Under the pieces are notes generated by a model. That model made no database searches. It was not told where the DNA came from and saw nothing but the letters and a program-made list of their open reading frames with translations. From NCBI RefSeq assembly GCF_001293775.1, contig NZ_LGLN01000033.1, positions 259,205-291,304 of the forward strand: a stretch of DNA of 32,100 bases, written 5' to 3'. The stretch comes from Pseudomonas syringae pv. cilantro. GTDB taxonomy: Bacteria; Pseudomonadota; Gammaproteobacteria; Pseudomonadales; Pseudomonadaceae. The position numbers and the translations under genes were made by a program. Numbering within the stretch: the stretch's first letter is position 1; each line of letters starts with the position of its first letter. Below are positions 24,543 through 32,100 of the stretch, one piece after another.

Positions 24543-25619
24543 TCAGGCCTTGGCCCCCAGCCTCTGGCGTTCCGATGGCGCATCCTGAGCATTGACCACC
24601 CGGTTACGGCCGGTACTTTTGGCGAAGTACAGCGCTTTGTCTGCTTCATGCAACCAGGTCGAGGCGTCGGTCAGTTCAGGGGTATAAACGGCGATGCCGA
24701 TGCTCAGGCTGACCCTGAGTTCGCAGTGCAGGGCGTAGGTGAACTCGTCGATTGCCTGACGCAGGCGTTCGAGGATTTCCTCCGCCTGCCGCGAACTGGT
24801 GTCCGGCAGAATGACGCAAAACTCGTCGCCGCCACAGCGTCCGATCAGGTCGGTATCGCGCAGATTCTCGACCAGCGCTTCGCTGATATTCTGCAACACC
24901 GTGTCGCCCACAAGGTGGCCGTAGGTGTCGTTGATGATCTTGAAGTGATCGATGTCGATCAAGGCGATAACGCACTGGCGATGCAGGCTGCGGCTTTTCG
25001 CGAACTCCAGATCGAGCAGGTCTTTCCATGCGCCGTGATTGAGCAGGCCGGTCAGGCTGTCGGTGCGGCTGAGTTTGCGCAGGATGTTCCGGTGCTCCCA
25101 GAGCTTGAGCGTGACCTGATGGCTCAGCCAGCCCACGAAGACCGGATAGACGACCAGTACCGGGAGGCAGGCGTAGATCTGCGTCATATTGCTCTGCGGG
25201 TTGACGACCGGATTGAGCAGCGCCAGGCCGATCAACACGCCCAGTGCCTGGGCACAAAGCCCCTGAAGCATCAAGCGTGGTCCGGCAGCCGCCATGTTAT
25301 GCATGGCCATCATCGCGAGCACCGTCACGCCGGGGAGCACACTGAACCCCATCGCGGCTACCCAGAACCCGCCGGTACACGAGTCGAGCAGCAGATTGCG
25401 CCATTCGGCCTGATAAGGTTGGCGTGAGCGTTTGGCAAGTTGATAGGCCAGATGCGGCCATATCAGTGTATTGAACACTGCCAGCAGCCAGACCCAGTGT
25501 GCAGCATTCACGTAGTACAACGACACGGCGACGGTAATAAAGCCAGCGCTGACACCGAGTATTCTCGGGGCATAAATCCGCTTGGCGAAGGCCAGTCCCC
25601 TGCGGTGATATGTGCTCAT
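24543..25619 (-). CDS. MASE2-GGDEF diguanylate cyclase
   Basis: A 358-residue inner-membrane enzyme resembling AdrA/DgcC. Residues about 15-165 form a MASE2 sensor with several membrane segments and the typical NTLIWPHLAYQLAKRSRQP and RNLLLDSCTGGFWVAAMGF blocks. The GGDEF domain spans about 185-345, with DSLTGLLNHGAWKDLL, IDIDHFKIINDTYGHLVGD, intact catalytic GGDEF (263-267) and an inhibitory I-site RDTD (254-257) five residues before it. It should be active, making c-di-GMP from GTP with product inhibition. The ribosome-binding site is weak. No phosphodiesterase or curli/cellulose genes are nearby. Confidence 0.93.
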   Translation of the reverse strand: MSTYHRRGLAFAKRIYAPRILGVSAGFITVAVSLYYVNAAHWVWLLAVFNTLIWPHLAYQLAKRSRQPYQAEWRNLLLDSCTGGFWVAAMGFSVLPGVTVLAMMAMHNMAAAGPRLMLQGLCAQALGVLIGLALLNPVVNPQSNMTQIYACLPVLVVYPVFVGWLSHQVTLKLWEHRNILRKLSRTDSLTGLLNHGAWKDLLDLEFAKSRSLHRQCVIALIDIDHFKIINDTYGHLVGDTVLQNISEALVENLRDTDLIGRCGGDEFCVILPDTSSRQAEEILERLRQAIDEFTYALHCELRVSLSIGIAVYTPELTDASTWLHEADKALYFAKSTGRNRVVNAQDAPSERQRLGAKA

Positions 25620-25852
25620 AGTTTCTTACCGGACATTACTTTTGAATCGGTCAGAAACCCTTACCCCTCGACCGAGATGCTGGAGTTTGAGCGTTCAGTA
25701 ATGGCATGGGAAGATTATTTTGCGAATAAGCGTCAAATATCGACGTAGTAAGGCGGGGTGTTTGTTTTGGAGTCAAATAACTGACATTTCAGGCGTAAAA
25801 GCAGGTTCAAAATTATGACGACGTATATAAGTCGGATATAAAACCGGGCAGT

Positions 25853-25890
25853 CGGACAGTGTGCCTGCGGTGGAGCAAACACGCTGTCCG
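25853..25890 (-). terminator. Hairpin beyond the DHA1-type MFS gene
   Basis: An 11-bp stem (CGGACAGTGTG / CACGCTGTCCG, one G-T pair) with a 16-base loop, 25 bases past the stop of the minus-strand MFS gene. A short T-run occurs about 10 bases further on. The rest of the 25620-25914 gap shows no gene. Confidence 0.45.
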
Positions 25891-25914
25891 GCAAATAAAA
25901 GTATCGAGAAAGAG

Positions 25915-27117
25915 TTACATCGTTGCTGTGGGTTGCTGAAGTTTCGTCACCCAGGCAACTGCGATGGCCAGCACCGCAACCACCGCTGCGACGTAGCCCA
26001 CGGCATTCAGCCCGAGGTGTTCAATCGTCAAGCCTCCGATGATCGATCCCAGACCGATCCCGGCATTGGCTGCCGACACATTCAGCGTCCCGGCCAGGGC
26101 TTGTGCATGAGGAGCGGCTTTCATGACCCGGATCTGACAGATAGGGAACAACGCCGTGTGCGCAATCCCCCAGACCACCAGCACCACTGCCAACAGCGGC
26201 AGCGAGCCGGCTGCCGGAACGCTGGCCGTCATGCCCAGCGCCAGCAATAGGGCGAAAGCGACAGTCGAGCCCAGCGGGCTGCGGTCTACGAAGCGGCCGC
26301 CCAATGCGTTGCCGATCAGACCGACTGCGCCGAAGCCCATCAACCACCAGCCCACTTGAGCCGATTCGACACCGGCGATGCGCTCCAGCGTATCGGCCAG
26401 ATAGGTGTAGGCGCCGAACATCGCAGTGAACAGCAGAATGGACAGCAGCAGATTGGCGAGAAAATGCGGATCACGCAGAATTTTCGCCTGTTCGGCCAGA
26501 CCGACCTTTGCGGTAGGTTCCAGGCGCGGCATCGACAGCGCCAGCAATAAGGCCATCAGGGCGGACAACAGGGTCAGCGCCCAGAACGCACCGCGCCAGC
26601 CGACCATGTCAGCGAACACAGTGCCGAGCGGTATGCCGAACAGCATGGCGGCCGAGATCCCCAGGTAAACCTGCGCCACGGCCTTGCCGGCACGTTTCGG
26701 TCCGGCCAGCAGACTGGCGGTTTCGCTCGCGGTGCCCCAGAACACCGGTAAGGCCAGTGCCGGGATGAATCGCGCCAGCGCCAGCACCCAGATATTGCTC
26801 GATACCGCCGCAAGGGCGTTGGACGCAGCAAAAATCAGCAGGATGACGATGAACGTCCGTTTCCGGTCCAGATGCGAAAGCATAGCGGTCAGCGGCGGAC
26901 CAAAGAGCATCACCGTGAAGGCGAACAGCGTGACCAGCAGGCCTGCAGCGGAGATTGAGATTCCCAGATCACGGGCCAGTGACGGCAACAGGCCGATGAT
27001 CAGAAATTCAGTGGTGACAATCACGAAGCCCGCCAGCGCGAGAATCGCAATGGACAAACCTGCACCGCTGGAGCTTTCGCTTGCAGTGCTGGCGGCAGTT
27101 GTTTCTATCGACGGCAT
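25915..27117 (-). CDS. MFS efflux transporter, DHA1 (AraJ-like) family
   Basis: A 400-residue protein with 12 predicted membrane segments and DHA1 landmarks: LAGFVIVTTEFLIIGLLPSL in segment 1, LTAMLSHLDRKRTFI (motif A), and the segment-5 motif GIPLGTVFADMVGWRGAFWA. This matches the AraJ/YdhP-type arabinose or drug efflux group. I chose ATG 27117 (MPSIETT) over the GTG at 27126. It is divergent from a LysR-family gene whose start is about 110 bases away, a common pump-regulator arrangement, so LysR control is likely (inference). The substrate is unknown. Confidence 0.9.
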   Translation of the reverse strand: MPSIETTAASTASESSSGAGLSIAILALAGFVIVTTEFLIIGLLPSLARDLGISISAAGLLVTLFAFTVMLFGPPLTAMLSHLDRKRTFIVILLIFAASNALAAVSSNIWVLALARFIPALALPVFWGTASETASLLAGPKRAGKAVAQVYLGISAAMLFGIPLGTVFADMVGWRGAFWALTLLSALMALLLALSMPRLEPTAKVGLAEQAKILRDPHFLANLLLSILLFTAMFGAYTYLADTLERIAGVESAQVGWWLMGFGAVGLIGNALGGRFVDRSPLGSTVAFALLLALGMTASVPAAGSLPLLAVVLVVWGIAHTALFPICQIRVMKAAPHAQALAGTLNVSAANAGIGLGSIIGGLTIEHLGLNAVGYVAAVVAVLAIAVAWVTKLQQPTATM

Positions 27118-27226
27118 GACACACACCCATTAGAAAGTAAGTCCGCCAGCTTATTGCAGAAATGGTTTCCTATCTTTGGCAAATATTCCGTACATTATGG
27201 ATTTTAATTCAAGAGTAGGGGGTCAC

Positions 27227-28135
27227 GTGCTGTCCACAGATCGCCTCAAGGGCATCGAAACCTTCGTCGCCGTTGCCAATGCAGGCAGTTTTACCGCAGC
27301 GGCATCGCGCTTGAACCTGACCAACTCCGCCCTCAGCAAAAGCGTGGCACGTCTGGAAAGTCGTCTTGGCATGCGGCTGTTCGAGCGCACTACCCGCAGT
27401 CTGGCACTCACCGAAGAGGGAGCGGCCTATTACGTGGTGTGCACGCGGATGCTCACCGAACTGGAAGACGCCGAAACCGCATTGGCGGCGCAGCGCTCCG
27501 AGCCCGCCGGGCAATTGCGTATCGATTTGCCAGCCACCTTCGGCCGCCTGCACGTATTGCCGCTTATTCTCGAGTTTGCAGGCCAGCACCCGAAGCTGCG
27601 CCCGCGCGTCACCTTCACCGACCGCTTCGTCGACCTGCTTGAAGACGGCATTGATCTGGCGGTACGCATCGGCGGGTCGCATGTCTGGCCACCCGGCATC
27701 GCGCATCGCTACTTGGGTACTGAGCGGGTGGTCTTCTGCGCGGCGCCGGCGTATCTGCATCGACACGGGACGCCAGAGACGTTCGAGGACCTCGCCGATC
27801 ATGCCTGTATTCTGTTCGGCAGGGGCGATGGCAGCACCAGTCCATGGTTGTTTGTCGACGATCAGGGCCAGGCCGAAGCCCGCGCTGTAGACGCGCGGCT
27901 GGTGATCGGCAATGGTGAAGCGCAGGTTGCGGCGGTCAAGTCAGCCTGGGGTATCGCGCAACTGGCGACCTGGCTGATCAAGGATCAATTGCAGCGCGGC
28001 GAACTGGTGGAAATCCTTCCGCAACTGGCTACCGAAGGTCTGGCCCTGCATCTGGCCTGGCCGCGCAGCCGCGAATCATTGCCCAAGGTGCAGGCGCTGG
28101 TTGAACGGCTGTCCGGCGTATTGCGGATGGATTGA
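27227..28135 (+). CDS. LysR-family transcriptional regulator
   Basis: A 302-residue regulator. The N-terminal winged HTH is visible at about residues 5-65 (LKGIETFVAVANAGSFTAAA SRLNLTNSALSKSVARLESR LG) and the LysR substrate-binding fold at about 90-300 (LRIDLPATFGRLHVLPLI, DLAVRIGG). It belongs to the CrgA/DmlR-like branch. I chose GTG 27227 because TAGGGGG sits just upstream and the length then matches the family; the ORF can be extended to 27176. It is divergent from the DHA1 pump and probably controls it and itself. The inducer is unknown. Confidence 0.92.
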   Translation: MLSTDRLKGIETFVAVANAGSFTAAASRLNLTNSALSKSVARLESRLGMRLFERTTRSLALTEEGAAYYVVCTRMLTELEDAETALAAQRSEPAGQLRIDLPATFGRLHVLPLILEFAGQHPKLRPRVTFTDRFVDLLEDGIDLAVRIGGSHVWPPGIAHRYLGTERVVFCAAPAYLHRHGTPETFEDLADHACILFGRGDGSTSPWLFVDDQGQAEARAVDARLVIGNGEAQVAAVKSAWGIAQLATWLIKDQLQRGELVEILPQLATEGLALHLAWPRSRESLPKVQALVERLSGVLRMD

Positions 28136-28166
28136 GGGGCTGTGAAACGCTACGGATGCCCGCGCA

Positions 28167-28754
28167 TCATTGACCGATGACGGTCTTCACCAGTGCCGCG
28201 TGCTCTTTTGCATTCTTCGCGTTGGAGACCACGTTCAGCACTGCGGCCCGTGAGCCGGATGCGGTGACGATCGAGGTGCTCAACACTGGTGTGTCACTCA
28301 TGGTGGCCGAGGTGTCCACCTGACGCACGCCCAGGCCGTTTTTCTTGACGATCTTGCGGTCGCCCAGCTTTTTGAAGTCCTTGTAGCCCGTGCTCTGCTG
28401 GGCGAGGATCCCGGTTACCAGGCCATCCAGTACCACGCCGTCGTTGTCGCTGGCCTGAACACCCATCGGAATCGGCGTCTCGGTAACGATCAGCACGCGT
28501 TTTTCAGTGGCATTGGTGTACAGCGCGCCTGATACGCCTTGCGCCTTGGCTTTCGCGTCAATTTCTGGCATTTCGCCCTGTACGAAACCGGCAGGCACCG
28601 TAAACGCCAGTTTGCCGCCCAGCAGCGAAACTTTTTGCGCCGCAGCGGCGGGGGCAGCAGCCTGCGGTTTGGTGGCGGCCTGGACGCTGATCATGCTCTG
28701 GCAGGCAGCCAGCACGATGCAGACAACAATGGCCTTGAAACCGAAAGAACGCAT
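28167..28754 (-). CDS. Exported hypothetical protein (DcrB-like outline)
   Basis: A 195-residue exported protein from ATG 28754, which has AAAAAGGAA upstream. The N-terminus could be read as a lipoprotein signal (VLAAC, Cys at about 18) or a type I signal cleaved near SVQA-A. An Ala/Pro/Gln-rich linker follows, then a globular part with LLGGKLAFTVPAGFVQGEMP and VLIVTETPIPMG, which recalls PsbP/DcrB-like folds; this resemblance is weak. Convergent with the LysR gene. Function unknown. Confidence 0.75.
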   Translation of the reverse strand: MRSFGFKAIVVCIVLAACQSMISVQAATKPQAAAPAAAAQKVSLLGGKLAFTVPAGFVQGEMPEIDAKAKAQGVSGALYTNATEKRVLIVTETPIPMGVQASDNDGVVLDGLVTGILAQQSTGYKDFKKLGDRKIVKKNGLGVRQVDTSATMSDTPVLSTSIVTASGSRAAVLNVVSNAKNAKEHAALVKTVIGQ

Positions 28755-28866
28755 GAAAATTCCTTTTTGTCGGGGAATGGACTGAGGCATAAGGTGCCTG
28801 CCGTATGGGAGTGGTCAGGCGCCAGGAAAGTGCCTGTAAAGGGCTTATAAAAAAGCGCCCATAAAA

Positions 28867-28902
28867 AAAACGGCCAGCCCGATCACCCCGGCTGGCCGTT
28901 TT
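28867..28902 (-). terminator. Rho-independent terminator of the hydrolase-mlaA operon
   Basis: A 13-bp perfect stem (AAAACGGCCAGCC / GGCTGGCCGTTTT) with a 10-base loop. On the minus strand it is followed by a run of eight T, 15 bases past the mlaA stop. Confidence 0.92.
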
Positions 28903-28917
28903 GCTGCGGCGTATTAC

Positions 28918-29730
28918 TTACTCGGCGACCTGCAATTTGCGCGACGCGGTGTAGACATAGCGCACCTTCTCGTATTCGAACGGCGAGTTCAACTGACCGT
29001 AGCGAAAGCTGGTGACGTAACGACGATCAATCGCCCGCAGCACAGTGATTTCCGGGTGGTCGTTGCTGACTTCGGCAACGTTCAGGAAGTTGATCTGGTT
29101 TTCAGCCGTGTAGTCGACCAGCATGCCGCCAGTGTCACGCAGGTTCGACGGTCCGAACAGCGGCAACACCAGATAAGGGCCGGCAGGAACACCGTAGAAA
29201 CCCAGCGTCTGGCCGAAGTCTTCGCTCTGACGTGGCAGGCCCATCATGGTGGCCGGGTCCCACAGACCGGCGATACCGAGGGTGGTGTTGAGCAGCAGGC
29301 GACCGGTGATGTCCAGCGAGCGCTCGCCCTTGAACTGCAGCAGGCTGTTCAACAGGTTAGGTACATCGCCCAGGTTGTTGAAGAAGTTGCTTACACCGCT
29401 GCGCACAAAGCCCGGGGTCACATAGCGATAGCCATTCACGACCGGCAGAAATACCCACTCGTCAAAGCGATAGTTGAAGTGGTAAACCCGGCGATTCCAT
29501 GACTCCAGCGGGTCGTAGACTTCCAGTGCGTTGATGGAGGCGCGTTCGAACTCGCGCTGGTCCAGCCCTGGGTTGAACTGCAGCGACTTCAGTGGCTGAG
29601 TGAAACCATCCGCGTCAGTCTGGCGCGCCACGGTGGCTGGGTGCTGAGCCTTGTTGCCGGTGTCCGCGTCAGCGGCCTGAGCGGTGCCTGCGCAGAGCAG
29701 GGCGGCAAGGAGTAAAAGACGTTTAGCCAC
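28918..29730 (-). CDS. mlaA: MlaA (VacJ)-family outer-membrane lipid-asymmetry protein
   Basis: A 270-residue MlaA/VacJ family protein. The core signature is clear: DPLESWNRRVYHFNYRFDEW, NNLGDVPNLLNSLLQFK, RLLLNTTLGIAGLWDPA and GFYGVPAGPYLVLPLFGPSN LRD. MlaA works with porins to remove misplaced phospholipids from the outer leaflet, passing them to MlaC. I chose GTG 29730, giving signal peptide AKRLLLLAALLCAGTAQA; its start overlaps the preceding stop as GTGGCTAA, with GGAG upstream. Unlike E. coli MlaA there is no good lipobox (LLC, then AQA-A), so this copy may be soluble or membrane-inserted without lipid. The other mla genes are not here. Confidence 0.9.
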   Translation of the reverse strand: MAKRLLLLAALLCAGTAQAADADTGNKAQHPATVARQTDADGFTQPLKSLQFNPGLDQREFERASINALEVYDPLESWNRRVYHFNYRFDEWVFLPVVNGYRYVTPGFVRSGVSNFFNNLGDVPNLLNSLLQFKGERSLDITGRLLLNTTLGIAGLWDPATMMGLPRQSEDFGQTLGFYGVPAGPYLVLPLFGPSNLRDTGGMLVDYTAENQINFLNVAEVSNDHPEITVLRAIDRRYVTSFRYGQLNSPFEYEKVRYVYTASRKLQVAE

Positions 29731-31033
29731 GGAAAAACTCCAGCATGGCGTCGGTGTTGACGCGGTAATTAAGGTTGCCGCAATGACCACCGTACGGATA
29801 AACGGTCAGGCGATCGCCAAAGGTCTTGCGCAGAAAGCCCAGATCACCGGAACCCAGAATCACATCATCAGCGTTGTGCATGACGGAGATCTTGGTGTTG
29901 TTGTGCAGGTAATCCTTGAGTGCATACAGGCTGACCTGATCCACCATCTGTAGCAAGCTGCCACCGTCAGTGCGCGCACGCCACATCGGAATGACCTGCT
30001 CGGTCAGGTAGCAATCGAAGTCGCATTGCAGGGCACGTTTGAGGAATGGCGTCAGGTTGGTGCCTTCGGAAATCGGAAATTTTGGTGGCGTGATCAAACC
30101 GCGACGGTTGATCAGGTCGGAGGTGAACGCGATATCGGCCGACGCGAAACGGAACGTCGTACCAATCAGCATGGCCATCTGCTCATTGGTCAGGTGCTGC
30201 TTGGACTGCTGAAAGTCGAACAGCAGTGCATCGTTAAGATCGATATAACCTTTTTTCTGGAAGTAGCTCGTCAGCTTGGCCAGTACCAGCTCATAGAACG
30301 TGGTGGTGTTGTTGATGCCCTTGACGTTGGTCTGCACCAGTTTGTCGAGGTTAGTGATCGACGTATAGAGGTTGACCGGCGGATTGAGCAGCAGCACTTT
30401 CTTGAAGTTGAAGTTGAAGTTGAAGCTGCGGCGAGTCTCGTCGAGCTTGCTGACGAAGGCCGCATTCAGCGCCCCGAGGCTGTAACCGGTCAGGTAATAA
30501 TCGGTCACCGGCAGTTGTGCGTGCTGGGCACGAATGGCCTGCATGACCCGGTAGATGTCCTCAGCGTCTTCCGTGGACACGCCCGGTGTCGCAAAGCGCG
30601 AAGCCGAGCTCATGAAGTCGTAGCTGGTCGGCGAAGACAACTGCACGACGTGGTAACCCGCACCGTAATACAGTTTTTTCAGGAACTCGTTGATGGTGCT
30701 GTTGTACGGTGCACCTGTACCGGCAATCAGGAAAATAAGCGGTGCAGCATGATCCTGTTCGGCCAGGAGGTAGTGCAGCTTCTTAACGGCCCAGAAGTTG
30801 TCGGGCAGGGTGAACTCGCGCTCTGGGTGCAGGTTCAGGGTATAGACGTCCTGATCGATGTCTTCATCGTCAGGCAGATCGGGACGCAGATCGGGCGGCG
30901 TACTGGCAATGGTCGCTTCAAACGGATTAGTCAGCGGGTAGCCATAGGTGGCTGGGTCGACATTGGTCGCCAGAGCGGACGCACTTAAACACAAGCCACC
31001 TATAACGGTAGCGAAGCGCAGAAAACGGAGCAT
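29723..31033 (-). CDS. Exported alpha/beta hydrolase coupled to mlaA
   Basis: A 436-residue exported hydrolase. The signal peptide ends near ALATN (about residue 22). The nucleophile elbow is GYSLG (Ser185); the likely acid lies in HNADDVILG and the His in YGGHCGN near the C-terminus. An oxyanion-type loop, FLIAGTGAPYNS, lies at about residues 101-112. A run of FNFNFNF (204-210), encoded by a hexanucleotide repeat, precedes the strand KKVLLLNPP. The stop overlaps the mlaA start by 8 bases, so the two are translationally coupled and probably act together on envelope lipids (inference). The substrate, lipid or peptide, is unknown. Confidence 0.88.
   Translation of the reverse strand: MLRFLRFATVIGGLCLSASALATNVDPATYGYPLTNPFEATIASTPPDLRPDLPDDEDIDQDVYTLNLHPEREFTLPDNFWAVKKLHYLLAEQDHAAPLIFLIAGTGAPYNSTINEFLKKLYYGAGYHVVQLSSPTSYDFMSSASRFATPGVSTEDAEDIYRVMQAIRAQHAQLPVTDYYLTGYSLGALNAAFVSKLDETRRSFNFNFNFKKVLLLNPPVNLYTSITNLDKLVQTNVKGINNTTTFYELVLAKLTSYFQKKGYIDLNDALLFDFQQSKQHLTNEQMAMLIGTTFRFASADIAFTSDLINRRGLITPPKFPISEGTNLTPFLKRALQCDFDCYLTEQVIPMWRARTDGGSLLQMVDQVSLYALKDYLHNNTKISVMHNADDVILGSGDLGFLRKTFGDRLTVYPYGGHCGNLNYRVNTDAMLEFFRG
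30402..30425. repeat. In-frame hexanucleotide repeat (TTGAAG x4)
   Basis: Four perfect copies of TTGAAG on the plus strand, in frame within the hydrolase gene, where they encode Phe-Asn repeats. Copy-number change would alter the protein by two residues per unit without breaking the frame. Confidence 0.85.
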
Positions 31034-31297
31034 GACTAAATCCCTTGGGAAAGAAGTGCTGATGAGATACGCAGGCTATGACCAAGGTGTAGTGCCAAAG
31101 TGCCGCATCCACCGGTTAACCGTGTAAATATGACGGAACAATACACGCTCCGGGGAATTTTCAATGCAGATATGCGGTTTATTTTTCGCGCGCAGCGTAG
31201 ATTGGCCACTTTGCTTACGCGGGCCGGGGCTCAACACCACTACATCCAGCAACGCTGCCGAGTTTCCGGGGCGGGCTTTCAGATGGCGGAAAGCACG

Positions 31298-31319
31298 AAG
31301 GAGAGCCGTGGCTCTCCTT
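31298..31319 (-). terminator. Terminal hairpin of the Crc-sponge RNA
   Basis: A perfect 10-bp stem, AAGGAGAGCC / GGCTCTCCTT, with a 2-base loop. On the minus strand it is followed by CGTGCTTTCC, so the T-run is poor, and the true 3' end could be slightly further. Confidence 0.6.
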
Positions 31320-31685
31320 CAATGTGTTTTACCTGCTCTTTTTATTGTTATAGGGCGGCCTGTTATTGTTGTTGGCGACCAGTCCCGTTACAGCGTTCTT
31401 GTGCGACCCCCAATCAGGGTCAAGAGCAAACGTATTTTTTTGAGCGCTGATTCACTTTAATCATCTGTCTGCACAACAGCTTGATCCCACCGGTTCTGGA
31501 GCTACCTGACGGTAGTTTTATTGTTCTCTGTCCGGTCGCGAGGCCTTTCACTGAAAGGTCCCTGTAAAGCGGGTCCACTCCAAAAAAATCTGTTAGCTGC
31601 GCCTCTGTCCGTGTTGTTCTTGTAGTGTCAGAGCCGTTACGTCTTGTTTTTATGGGTTGCTACGTCGTTTTTGTTTTTGTTGTAC
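31298..31685 (-). ncRNA. CrcZ/CrcX/CrcY-family small RNA (Hfq/Crc sponge)
   Basis: No credible protein gene lies here. On the minus strand a sigma-54 promoter (GG 31709, GC 31697) places the start near 31685. The roughly 390-nt transcript carries six A-rich, Hfq/Crc-binding-type motifs: 31668-31682 (AACAAAAACAAAAA), 31641-31652, 31611-31622, 31514-31527, 31361-31375 (CAACAACAATAACA) and 31335-31351 (ATAACAATAAAAAGAGC). It ends in a perfect 10-bp hairpin (31298-31319). Size, promoter type, motif number and lack of coding match the known RNAs, which sequester Hfq/Crc to relieve catabolite repression. crcZ itself normally lies between cbrB and pcnB, which are not seen here, so crcX is my guess. 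Confidence 0.78.
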
Positions 31686-31691
31686 AAGAGA

Positions 31692-31711
31692 GATAGCAGA
31701 AGCTGTGCCAA
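31692..31711 (-). promoter_or_regulatory. Sigma-54 (RpoN) promoter of the small RNA
   Basis: On the minus strand TTGGCACAGCTTCTGCTATC shows GG and GC separated by exactly 10 bases and matches TTGGCAC-N4-TTGC with one change (CTGC). It lies about 12 bases before the predicted start of the A-rich RNA. Confidence 0.82.
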
Positions 31712-31792
31712 CTTTTTCAAATCCTTTTAAAACAATGGCTTAGCTGTGCTGAGGATGGCAGTGAGCGGGCTGCGCTGGAAAAACTGTTCCCG

Positions 31793-31833
31793 TGTTACCC
31801 GTTCGGGTCGGTGGATGTGAGTCGGCGGTAACA
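31793..31833 (-). promoter_or_regulatory. Candidate CbrB activator sites
   Basis: TGTTAC (31793-31798) and GTAACA (31828-31833) form an inverted pair 29 bases apart, 84-125 bases upstream of the -24 element, the normal range for a sigma-54 activator. CbrB is known to recognise TGTTAC...GTAACA half-sites at crcZ promoters, usually with a shorter spacer. Confidence 0.55.
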
Positions 31834-32100
31834 CATCCTGTTTCCTTTTTATAAAACCAGCCAGGCTCAGACGTTTTTATGCAGGTATTGTCGCTGATGA
31901 CTGCTTGTTGTCGTTTCCCGTTGCCCGAGTGTCGTAGCCAGAGCATGCCCGCTTGCCCGGCAGGTTGATGATGACGGTGGCAATTTGCTGCGTGTCACTG
32001 CGCGTGGCGGCAATCAAAGCGCAGCGTGCCCCGAAACTGGGCGCTCAGCGTTATACATCAGCCCCGGAGAGCCCGGGAAGGCTTCTGCCCGCAGGGCGTG
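31834..32100. other. Right-edge sequence with no recognised gene
   Basis: No convincing gene in either direction. A short minus-strand open frame enters from beyond the edge and stops near 32015, and could be the end of a neighbouring gene. The last 20 bases (from 32081) repeat the hairpin sequence found near the left edge of the window. Confidence 0.35.

Noticed and set aside
31113..31122. 10-bp palindrome CGGTTAACCG upstream of the hydrolase gene
   Set aside because: Too short to assign to a regulator; symmetry does not extend beyond the core.
31100..31460. Two overlapping plus-strand frames (116 and 98 codons)
   Set aside because: Composition is Cys/Arg/Tyr-rich and unlike real proteins, and they run antisense to the A-rich small RNA.
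31740..31946. 68-codon minus-strand frame near the right edge
   Set aside because: Lies across the promoter and activator region of the small RNA, without a ribosome-binding site or conserved features.

Overview
The window looks like a chromosomal segment of a fluorescent Pseudomonas, most likely of the P. syringae group. This is inferred from moderately high GC, Pseudomonas-style lipoproteins and regulators, and a CrcZ/CrcX-type small RNA. No search could be run. Most of the window is ordinary housekeeping and envelope genes; two stretches look accessory (about 10.1-11.8 kb and 21.4-24.5 kb).

Region 1 (1-9.98 kb): two lipoproteins and a TorF-type porin on the minus strand; a small conserved protein; an S1-domain RNA-binding protein; a FrnE-like DsbA-family protein; a DUF2177 membrane protein; a CsbD stress protein; a YihY/BrkB membrane protein followed by a peptide deformylase; a GNAT acetyltransferase; a glycine-betaine-type binding protein; and a cytosine deaminase that closely resembles the fungal enzyme.

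Region 2 (10.1-17.5 kb): an AT-richer MFS exporter and a MITE-like inverted-repeat element lie upstream of a sensory cluster. The cluster is an RsbQ/KAI2-like alpha/beta hydrolase overlapping a histidine kinase whose PAS domain resembles that of RsbP, then a second GAF histidine kinase. No response regulator is nearby. A proline-rich secreted protein, a PQQ-type sugar dehydrogenase and a PepSY protein with a textbook PmrA-type box follow.

Region 3 (17.7-24.5 kb): a TonB-dependent siderophore receptor and an MHS-family symporter, then a small island holding a LuxR-type HTH-only regulator, an unrecognised 244-residue protein, a small exported protein whose start is broken by a one-base shift in an A6 run, and a 289-residue Pseudomonas-specific protein.

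Region 4 (24.5-32.1 kb): a MASE2-GGDEF diguanylate cyclase, a DHA1-type MFS pump divergent from a LysR regulator, a small exported protein, and a coupled alpha/beta hydrolase-MlaA pair. The last kilobase has no convincing protein gene. On its minus strand it holds a well-formed sigma-54 promoter followed by about 390 nt with six A-rich Hfq/Crc-type motifs. I read this as a CrcZ/CrcX/CrcY-family regulatory RNA, probably under CbrB control.
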